Of a DNA stretch of 64,000 bases, positions 1 to 9,151 are shown piece after piece. Source of the stretch: Mycocentrospora acerina (lineage: Eukaryota; Ascomycota; Dothideomycetes; Pleosporales). The stretch covers positions 558,001 to 622,000 of the forward strand of contig JAKUHH010000201.1 in assembly GCA_022701365.1 (NCBI GenBank), in the 5' to 3' direction. The notes beneath the pieces were generated by a model. It searched no databases. It saw nothing but the letters and a program-made list of their open reading frames with translations, and had not been told where the DNA came from. The position numbers were made by a program, and so were the translations under genes. Numbering within the stretch: the first letter of the stretch is position 1; every line of letters begins with the position of its first letter.

Positions 1-571
1 AGAAAATTAGATGAACAACAAAATAGATTGCTACGACACACTGTGGAGAAAAGAGATAGCGCTTTGAGATGAATGTCTAATCTCAAGTAGTGCAGCGCTG
101 GCATAAGAAGACATCGCTAACTCCAGCCGTGAATGCAAACTCCAGCACCCAACCTGTGACGCCTCAAGATCGCTATCAACCGAGCCATTGTACATTCACC
201 CTCGCCAGCCTAGCTGTCTTTCATTCAACTACGATTGTTGTCGTACAAAAACAGTCCTCTGTTAAACATTTGCGAGTACAGCCTGACTCAAATAGAAGAA
301 GAAACGGGCATTTTTTCCGTTTTCCGTGAGTATTGCATACCTCCCTCGAGCAGCGCGGCGGCATGCGTGCTATCCCACTATTCGAACGATTACGAGTTGG
401 AGGTGAAAAACAGGCTCGTGTCTATCCGTTCCTCATTAAATCAAAAGGAGTGGCATGATTCGAATCGAAGATCACTCTAGTGACCCGGCGCAGGAAGACG
501 CCGTTAAAAACCAGTCCGATTGAGTGCTGATGAAGAAGTTCCTCGGTAATTTTAGCATAGAAAGATATTCT
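1..571. other. 3' flank of Hpc2 gene, no gene seen
   Basis: This stretch lies downstream of the minus-strand Hpc2 gene. Only short open frames without start context or recognisable motifs occur here. Around 443-513 there is a tRNA-like fold that does not hold up (listed under rejected). I see nothing else. Confidence 0.5.
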
Positions 572-1578
572 CTAAGCTGCCCCATTTTGACCGGTGTGAA
601 GGGCAATGGATGGCTGCGAAGCCATCTGCGCGGCCGTGCTTTCACGATGCTGCTTCTCCTGTTCCATCATTGCACGGTCAGCCTTGGTCACACGAGGTTT
701 GCGGACGGTAGCGCCACCGCGAGAGCCTGGGCCTCCGCCTCGTCCCCGGCCTCTGCCTGTCGTATCTCCTCGTGCCGTGCCACCGCGTCCCCGCCCTCGG
801 CCACGTCGAGCACTACCGTCAGCCCTACTCGTGGTTAGCTTCATATTGCCATTGGAAGGATGCGGCACATACTTCTCAACAGAGGGCTTGTCGTCAGTGA
901 CAAGGGGGCCGCTGTACACAAAAAATCCATCCTTAGCCATAAGTGCTTGTTGCTCCCAGGCTAATTCTGTATCATCAATGAAGTCGTCCTCTTTATCGTA
1001 TTCTTCTTGCTTCCTCTTGCGCGGCTTCTTGCCACCATTCTCGCGGGCAGAGGTCTCATCATCCATGCCCCCCATCTCAACGTTACTTTCATTTTCCGAT
1101 AAATCAACAGACATGTCATCATTTGATCCTATACCTGCGGCACGCTCAAGAGCGGTGCTGGCAGCGTCGATTTGACGTTGGCGTTCACGACGAGCGGCAA
1201 TACGTGGATGGAGAGCTGCAAAGCCATATTCTTTCTCAACTTCGCGGGCAAAGTTGATAGTGACATTCTCTTTGCCTTTTAGATCAAAGGTGAGATAAAT
1301 ATTGGTGCCTGGCGTTTCCGATGTGCCGTTAACGTTGGTGGCAGTTCCGAACGCTGTTCCTGATAAAAGTCCGCTGCCGGCAGGCAGAGGTGGTGGGACT
1401 TCCTTTTGTCGAGCAGCTTTGGTAGGAGGTGTAGGAGCGTTGGAATTTGAGGGCGTACCGGAATTCGCAGAATTGCCCTTGGCCATTGGAACTGATGTAG
1501 GTTTACTGGGGTGAGAATCAATATCCATCGGGGTGTATGCCGCTGGCGTAGCGGGGTAGGGTTGTGGTGACGGCTGCG

Positions 1579-1612
<34 letters not shown>

Positions 1613-2584
1613 TTGGTGGGAGTAGAGATCCTGGGAGGGAAGAACTGATGTAGGTCGAGGTGGGAAAGCGGCAGGTGAGACGGGGGCGGAAGTTACAGAC
1701 ATCTGCTGCTGGAGCTTCGGGGGCTGCGTGTAGAACGAATTGCTAGCCGAAGGAGGGTCGATTAGACTGGTGATGGATGGGGATGCACTTGCGCGATTCA
1801 GCGGCGGTGATATAGGTGCTGGTGGAGGTGGAGCACTGGCTGGAGCCTGGGGCTTTTGATCAAACATGTCACCCCGAATGGGGTCATAGCGTTGTCCCGA
1901 GCTTAACGGCCGTGGTGTTGAGGGCACGACGTTGATATGAGACAAATTCGGATTGCTGTGGAGTGTGGGTTCATTGTTCAACATGCGCATAGGTTGGGTA
2001 ACAATAGGTACTTGTTCATGCTGAACTACTGGTGCTGGCTCGCTGCGTTTCGTTGGTGGTGCAGGTGACTGCTGCACGGGCGGTTTCTCGTCGACAATTT
2101 GCGGCGCTGGTGCTGGTGCAGGTACATGTTTAGGTGTAGGTTTAGGTGCAGGTTTAGGTGCAGGTGCAGGTGCGGGTGCGGGTGCAGGTACGGGTGCAGG
2201 TGCAGATGTAGGTGCAGGTACAGGCCTAGGTGTAGGTGCAGGCGTGGATACTGGCGTGGGAATCGGCGAGGGTGCAGCCTGTGCTTCAAGAGATGCCTTG
2301 GTCCTCCTCTTGCGCGGTGGCGCCGCAGTACTAGGATCCTTTGGCTCGGCAGGTTTACGAGTTTTTCTGGTTTTCTTTTCTGGCTCAGGCACAACTATGT
2401 CTTTTGATTTGGGCTTTGGGCCGGGCTTCTTACGAGGAACACCAGAAGCTGTGAGTTTGGACGTTGCCGATGCAGGGGTGGATGTGCTAGTGTTCACTCC
2501 AGCACCTGGAGTACTATGCTCAGGGGGCGAATGATGACCAGGCGAAGGTGAGTGAGGAGCCGAACTCAAACTGTCAGAATCCAT
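572..2584 (-). CDS. HPC2: Hpc2/ubinuclein-like HIR complex subunit
   Basis: Single-exon, 670-residue protein. The recognisable part is the Hpc2-related domain at about residues 525-565, with the acidic-aromatic motif YDKEDDFIDDTELAWEQQ followed by KDGFFVYSGPL. In yeast this domain contacts the Hir-H3.3/H4 deposition machinery, so the likely role is nuclear, replication-independent histone deposition and histone-gene repression. A conserved block with EKEYGFAALHPRIAARRERQ lies just before it. The N-terminal half is low complexity: a lysine-rich AT-hook-like KKPGPKPKSK, a long Pro-Ala repeat at about residues 105-165 and a Gln run. The C-terminus carries RGRGRG repeats. Family members vary greatly in length because of such regions. 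The start is the first ATG of the open frame. Orientation places its promoter in the 1.6-kb spacer shared with the 3' end of Nop56. Confidence 0.88.
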
Positions 2585-4158
2585 CGCTAGACACGGAAAT
2601 TATCCAACAATCCCGAGACGGCGCGCAACAGGAGGCTGCAGCCGGGAAAAAAGATACGGCAAGATGTCGGGCGTCGGTGAAGCGTAGCGCGAACAGTTCT
2701 GGGGCGAGTCGTTGGTTGGGTGGGAGGTGAATATTTACAACAACACCAACTCGAAATGGTGGATAGACGGTCTTGTTGCGACAAGTGTCGAGAACACGAA
2801 AGTCGACGTGCAGCCGACCGCCGGGCCGTGGAGAACTCCAAAAGGAACTGGCGCGCTGAGAAGAACACGAAATATCTCCCTCTTTCCGGATTTTGATGGC
2901 TGCGAACAAACTGAACGCGCTGTCGATGAATTGGTGGTTAAAGTAGCAAGCAATTAGTAGAGGAGAAGGAAAGCAGAAGAAGAGAGGTAGGTTGACGCGC
3001 GAAACCTGGGGGCAAGGCCTTCAAGTACTGGGTGCTTGGGTACGACAAGCCGTGAACAGAAAATCAAAGCAGCCCGGGCTTTGGCCGCCAATTCAGTTTG
3101 TATGAGAACCCGTCGAAGCGAGAAACTGGACCCTTTAATTGCGCATTTCCGAGACGTATCACTCGCTGCTATGGTCCACAGAAGTCGAATCTCGCCTGCA
3201 TCTTAGAGCTGTTGGAGGACCGCTCAGTCTTGTGTCAACATTACCGTCCGAGTTGAAGGGTTGTATCTCTTTGTCAGGTCACACGGAAAGGGGAGGAGCG
3301 AGCAGAGGATTGCCTTTCTCCCCGACTGAGACTGACTTGGAGCCCTGGATGTTCGAGCAGCCACGTGTATGGAGCAACGATACAAGATCAATATCAGTGT
3401 ACTTGTAGCATGTGGAATATGGGTACCAGGGGCTCTCGAACATGGTATCATACTACTATTTCAAAAGGCAGTCAAACTATATGATACTGCTCAAGGCGAT
3501 GGCTTCGACACACGGTTGTTTCAACGTTCTGCACGTCGTTAGCTGCAGGTGGCTGCACGAATGGTCCGTGCGCCATCCGATCTTTGCAGGGATTGGACGC
3601 GCATGGAAAAGCAATTCAAGATGGAGTCGGAAGTGGGAGTATGCCTCACTACCCACCCATCACCACCTAACAAATTTTGGAGTAATCGCACAGAGAACAT
3701 GTAATTCATACTGGTGACTCTACCTGGCGCGAAGAGATCTTTTTAATTTTTTTATCTTCGCAAGGTGGAGCGCGTTTTGCACCCCAAAGAAAACCTTACC
3801 ACATTTGGCGCATGAAGACACCTTGCCTACCTACCCGGTTGAATTGTACACTTGAAAATCACAGGCAATACTGCGACCATCTTTATCGCTATTGTTCCAT
3901 CATAGTACTTCAAACTGATGTCACTGGAAGGTATGGTCTGAACAGCATTGATTTTGAGAAGTTTTCCATAGCAGCTCGAGGTATCTAGGCCTAGAGTCAC
4001 CGGTCGCATAAAGCCATTCAGATCTTCGAAACATAACCGTACATCGAACCACGTGTGCAAAAGAAACGCCCGAAAACACCATCCCGCCGTACAACGCCTA
4101 TACAAGAAGAATACGAATACAAAGGCAAAAGTGTTGCTCAATCCAAAGGATCAACCAA
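2585..4158. other. intergenic, Hpc2 promoter side and Nop56 3' side
   Basis: About 1.6 kb without a supported gene. The part next to 2585 must hold the Hpc2 promoter and 5' leader; the part next to 4158 holds the Nop56 3' UTR. Short open frames at 3139-3408 and 3412-3717 show no family motif, so I do not call them. Confidence 0.5.
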
Positions 4159-5888
4159 CTATGCCTTGCTCTTCTTAGACTTCTTCTTGCTCTCGCTGTC
4201 GTCATGTTTTCGCTTCTTGTCCTTCTTGGACTTCTTCTCAGAAACCTCCTCCTCATCGGCGTGCTTGGATTTCTTGTCCTTCTTCTTGTCCTTCTTCTCC
4301 TTCTTCTCCTTGCGAACAGCCTGTTCGGTGGCAGCAGAAGTAACGCCATCAGCCATCTCGACGTCCTCAGTGGCAGTAGCAGTAGGGTCCTCAACGCCAA
4401 TGTCTGCCAATACGGAGTTCATAGCCGCCTGCATGACAGCCGAGTTCTTCGCGGGTGGCGCACCGGACGCGTAAAACTCAATTCGCTCCTCAACCTGTCG
4501 CTTCAAAGCTTCACCAAACTTGGATGTTGGCGTCTCGGAGAAGTTATCGATTCTCGAAGCAATGGAGCACTTGTTGGCCAAGAAACGCGATATTCTACCC
4601 TTGGACTTTGCACCAGTCTTTCCAATGAAAGAAGAGTGGTAGATAAGACCGTACTTGGGAGTGTTGCCCTTAGTCTTGAGTCTATACATGAATTAGCACG
4701 TGTTGACGGAAAGTCGCGATGGTAGCTTACGCTCGGAACAGAGCCTTCTCAGCACCAAGAATCTGCACAGTTGAGGCAGGGTACTTGGCCAAGTTGGTCA
4801 GGGATCCAGCCTTAGAAATAAGACGGGCTCCAACAGTGTCTCCAATGAGAGCAGCAAGGTTAGGAGCAACCTGGCCCATGCGGCCTCCAAGGTAGTTGGA
4901 GAGCTGCTTTCGGTACGCTGCCAACGATGCGGTGCGCTTGGCAAAAGCCATAACAATCTCCATATCGGCCTCGGACAGATCGCGTCCCATACTAGTACGA
5001 GCAGCTTTGACAATGGCTTGCGCAACACCCTCGTCATCATCAACAACAGCGGCAAGATCGTGAAGATCATCCTCAGTGAGGCGCGACTTGTTACCAATGG
5101 CAAGAACAACCTTGGCGTACTGTTCATTGTTGGACACGATCTTGGAAAGCTCCGGGAAGTGCCATCCGTAGTTCTCGCGCAGACGCATGCAGAATTGGTT
5201 AAGCTACGACAAAGTCAGTTCAAAATCACTAGATTTCTTACTATGTGCAAACTTACATCTTTGTCAATCTGATCAAGAGTCGCAATGGCTTGGATGATGT
5301 GGTTGTCCTGCTTCTGGACGCTGAACTTCACCTTTGCGCGCGAGTAGGCGTGACCAAGACCAAGGATGGACCTGTCGATGTCGCCAGGCTGGAGCTTCTT
5401 AATGAGCTTAGCCGAATGCTGGCGGAGACCACGGAGCAGATCGCCGGTGACTTCGGAGGTATCGCTGGTCTCGCATGAGAGGTTGGGGAAGGCTGCCTTG
5501 ATGCTTCCCGCCAAATTCTTCTCGCTGACACCAAGGGTGATGGTCTTCTTCTTTCCAGCCTTCGGGAGGTTCGTCTCGAGAGTTGCGCGCAGGAAGTCGG
5601 ACAAGATACCCTCGCTGATATCGTTGATCTCTTGCAGCGCATCCTGGGTACCTTGGAACGGCGCAAGACCGACAAGCTCGACGGTCTTTCCGAATTTGTC
5701 CAGGTCTTGCACGGCCTTCTGCACCTCTGCGAGGCGGTTGCCAATCGTGTCGGGCTGAAGGACGACCTTGAAGATCTATGTGTTGCGCGTTAGTAGCTGG
5801 AGCTGGATGTTAAGCTACGCGATGTAGCTGCACCGCGACGTACCGCATAGCCGATAGGGCTCTCGTGGAGAAGATAGTCGATCGACAT
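4159..5888 (-). CDS. NOP56: Nop56, box C/D snoRNP core protein
   Basis: Four exons, in gene order 5888-5844, 5775-5257, 5203-4731 and 4681-4159, give a 519-residue protein in one continuous frame. Introns are 68, 53 and 49 nt with GT...AG ends. The protein starts MSIDYLLHESPIGYA, as Nop56 does, and has the NOP domain signatures ENYGWHFPEL and GDTVGARLISKAGSL and the family ending ALFRALKTKGNTPKYGLIYHS. A lysine-rich KKEKKDKK tail follows, typical of Nop56 and Nop58. KALFRALK and the N-terminus fit Nop56 better than Nop58. Role: nucleolar scaffold of box C/D snoRNPs, which direct rRNA 2'-O-methylation with fibrillarin and Snu13. It diverges from Cct6 across 281 bp, suggesting a shared promoter. 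I looked in its introns for snoRNA C/D boxes and found none. Confidence 0.96.
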
Positions 5889-6169
5889 CGTGAACGCGCC
5901 GAGTGTAAACAAGCGGTGAGAGAGTGGACTCGAAAGTCGTTACGTGCGATGGGCGTGCAAAGAGAGCTATCGTGCTCCTGGCAGATACTGAAACTTTTCG
6001 CGAAAAGTTCAAGCTATTGTCTTGGCGCCTCGGAGCACGTTGATCCGCTCCGCTGAAATCTTAGAGGGGGAACGCGAGAGGCATCGCGCGAGCGCACGCC
6101 GCATAGCCCCACGAGACCATCTTGCTTGTTTTGCTACACAGTTTGATACCCTGATAGAAGTTCTCAAAC
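5889..6169. promoter_or_regulatory. divergent promoter, Nop56 / Cct6
   Basis: The 281 bp between the two start codons must contain both core promoters and leaders. No clear TATA box is visible. Both genes are growth-linked housekeeping genes, so co-regulation is plausible but inferred. Confidence 0.6.
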
Positions 6170-8290
6170 ATGTCGGCCGCACAACTTCTGAACCCGAAGG
6201 CAGAGTCGAGGGTTCGTTTTCCACCGCTAATGAGGGCTACAAGATAGCTAACACATGTACAGAGGCGCGGGGAAGCTCTCCAAGTGAACATAGCCGCTGG
6301 AGAGGGTCTGCAGAAGGTATGAGGATGACTCTAAAGGGCACGGAGGGCTATATTAATCATTGCTCTAGGTCCTTGCTTCCAATTTGGGACCCCGCGGTAC
6401 TCTGAAGATGTAAGAAGTTCCACGTACTCTGGCGGATGAGATGGCTGACTATGAGTAGGCTTGTGGATGGTGCTGGAGGAGTATGTCTTTTAACATGATA
6501 CGTATGATTGGTACTAATAGTCCTGTTCAGATCAAACTCACAAAGGATGGCAGCGTTCTGCTGAAGGAGATGGTGTGTGCTACTCGTAACTACCTAACGG
6601 CCAAGCTAACAATCGACAGCAAATCCAGAACCCAACTGCTGTACGATTTCCTTGCAACTCTCTTCGTATTTGAGGTGCTAAGGCGAAACAGGTCATGATT
6701 GCACGAGCAGCGACAGCACAGGACGACATTACTGGCGATGGTACAACATCAGTGGTGTTGTTGGTAGGAGAATTGCTGAAGCAGGCCGATCGATACATCT
6801 CCGAAGGTCTCCATCCCCGAGTTATCACAGACGGATACGATCTCGCAAAGACGGAGGCGTTGAAGGTGGGTTACACACACGGATCACGAATTTGACCGTA
6901 CTGACAATGTCGCAGTTCCTTGACGAGTTCAAACTCGAGAAGGAGGTTGATCGAGAGCTGCTTCTGTCCGTCGCTAGGACATCGCTATCGACGAAGCTTG
7001 ACAGCTCGCTCGCCGAACAACTGACACCCGACATTGTAGACGCTGTCCTTGCTATTTACCAAGCACCTGCGAAGCCCGATCTTCACATGGTAGAGATAAT
7101 GACCATGCAACACCGCACTGCTGCAGACACACAGTTGATCCGCGGACTCGCGCTGGATCATGGTGCTAGGCATCCCGATATGCCAAAGCGGGTCGAAAAC
7201 GCGTACATACTCACCCTGAATGTCAGCTTGGAGTACGAAAAGTCTGAAATCAACTCAGGCTTCTACTACTCAAGCGCAGAACAGAGGGAGAAGCTTGTTG
7301 AGAGCGAGCGACGATTTGTTGATGAGAAGCTCAGGAAGATCGTGGAGCTGAAGAAGGAGGTCTGCGGAGATGACCCTAAGAAGGGCTTTGTTATAATAAA
7401 CCAGAAGGGTATCGATCCTCTCAGTTTGGACGTGCTTGTCAAGAACGGCATCTTCGCGCTGAGGAGAGCGAAGAGAAGGAATATGGAACGTCTGCAACTC
7501 ATTTGCGGCGGTACGTCACAGAACAGTGTGGACGATATGACACCAGACGTTCTCGGGTGGGCTGGCCTTGTGTACGAGCACCAGTTGGGCGAGGAGAAGT
7601 ACACCTTCATTGTAAGTCTTTCGATCCTTTCAACTTTCGCTATATTAACTATCTACAGGAGGATGTCAAAGAACCAAAGTCGGTCACGCTGCTCATCAAG
7701 GGACCCAACTCGCACACTATCTCCCAGATCAAGGACGCTGTACGAGATGGGCTGAGGAGTGTGTACAACATGATCGTCGATGGAAGCGTGGTACCAGGTG
7801 GAGGCGCTTTCCAGATTGCTTGCGCCGCTCGTCTCCAGAGTGAGCAGTTTAGGAAGACAGTCAAGGGTAAGGCAAAATGGGGCGTTGCAGCTTTCGCAGA
7901 TGCACTACTCGTCATTCCAAAGACGCTGGCTGCCAATTCTGGTCACGACATTCAAGACTCTTGTAGGTTTCACTTCCCACTTACATCAATTAGCACTAAC
8001 TCCATCAAGTGGCTGCACTGCAAGATGAGCATGCTGAAGGCAATATCGTTGGCTTGAACCTGGCAACCGGAGAGGCTATGGACCCTACACAAGAGGGTGT
8101 CTACGACTCGTTCCGCGTGCTCCGCAACTGCATAGCATCAGCGACCGGAATTGCGTCCAACTTGCTACTGTGCGACGAGATGCTGAAGGCACGGCAAATG
8201 GTAAGAGTCTAACGCTGATGAATCCAATCCACTTATGCTAATGTCTGATACTAGGGACGAGCACCGGGACCCGGTGGTGATGACCAATGA
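6170..8290 (+). CDS. CCT6: CCT/TRiC chaperonin zeta subunit
   Basis: Eleven exons: 6170-6211, 6263-6316, 6369-6409, 6459-6480, 6531-6572, 6620-6640, 6692-6865, 6916-7611, 7659-7962, 8010-8200 and 8255-8290. They total 1623 nt, a 540-residue protein (yeast Cct6 is about 546). All ten introns are 47-54 nt. The order of motifs is that of group II chaperonins: LLNPKAES at the N-terminus, SNLGPRGTLKMLVDGAGG, IKLTKDG, the ATP-binding GDGTTSVV, the apical domain, then GGGAFQIACA and the C-terminal ATGEAMDP and LLCDEM. LNPKAE and IKLTKDG are zeta-specific. Role: one of eight paralogous subunits of the cytosolic ring that folds actin, tubulin and WD40 proteins. Several 5' exons are very short (21 and 22 nt), so simple gene finders are likely to mis-model it. 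Confidence 0.96.
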
Positions 8291-9151
8291 TAGTAACGAG
8301 TTGTGCACGATAAATAAGGATAGATCATGACAGCGACTGTTGCGCACGCAGCACTTGATCGCACTTAGGAGAGCCTCTTTAGTGATGCCGAGTCAATCGG
8401 CGCCTTGGTTTCTAAGTACAAGTGCTGTATGTTGCGTCTAGCCGCATAAAAATAAATGAAAAGATGTGGCCTCGGTCCAAACGATTTCATAAATGATCTA
8501 CCAATTCTCTTACCGTGCTCCTCACTGAACTCAAACACTTCTCATCTTAGGTTACTGCGCGCATTGTGCGTAGACATTCAGTGAGCTTAAGACAGTCAAG
8601 AATAGGTTTGGCTTTGCTGGAGTAAATACCAGGACCTGCCGAGTGCCGGACCCCTTGCTGCAAGGATGATTTAAGCTTGTTTCCTAGCGTGCTCGCTACG
8701 TTTGGAGCTTGAACAGGTGCGGGGGGGCTATCCGTCATGTCACAGCTCTGAGGCACTCAGCAATGCAGTCTGTCTAAGATGGTCAACTTCGTATGGCTCG
8801 ACGAGTGTTGCTTAGAGATCACTTTCTAGTTTGGGCAAGGTAAGGATTCGACAAGCAGATCATACCTCCCGAACGACCCACAAGAGATCTGTGGGTCGTG
8901 CATGCAACCAAGACGCCCCTCAAAAGAGCCAAGCTTTGCGGTAAACATCACCCCGTGAAGTGTATTGTGTCCTGTCAGAGCGTTTTTGCCGTGTTCGTGC
9001 GCTCTGTCTTCTTCTGCTCCTCTTCCCTTCTTTCTCGTGCTCGTCAGATGGCAGTAACGACGTAGCGACATCCTTCTGCTCTTTTCCTCTTCACGTTGGC
9101 GATACCGCGCAGCGCACGCGACGCGACCCTCCCCACGCCGCTTCTTCCACC
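8291..9151. other. intergenic between Cct6 and GH47 gene
   Basis: Holds the Cct6 3' UTR and the mannosidase promoter and leader. The notable element is a perfect 10-bp inverted repeat with a 7-nt spacer at 8873-8899 (separate entry). The open frame of the mannosidase extends upstream to 8960, but no ATG precedes 9152 in that frame. Confidence 0.5.
8873..8899. repeat. perfect 10-bp inverted repeat
   Basis: ACGACCCACA at 8873-8882 and its exact reverse complement at 8890-8899 are separated by AGAGATC. It lies about 250 bp before the GH47 start codon. It could be a dimeric factor site or a transcript hairpin; the sequence alone does not say which. Confidence 0.6.

Noticed and set aside
443..513. 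tRNA-like fold on the minus strand (GGACTGG pairs 6 of 7 with CCACTCC, GATTCGAATC near a T-loop position)
   Set aside because: The T-stem does not pair, position 53 is wrong, and no D-arm or proper anticodon loop with T33 can be placed.
606..1175. Plus-strand frame opposite Hpc2
   Set aside because: Antisense shadow of the RGRG-coding and neighbouring sequence.
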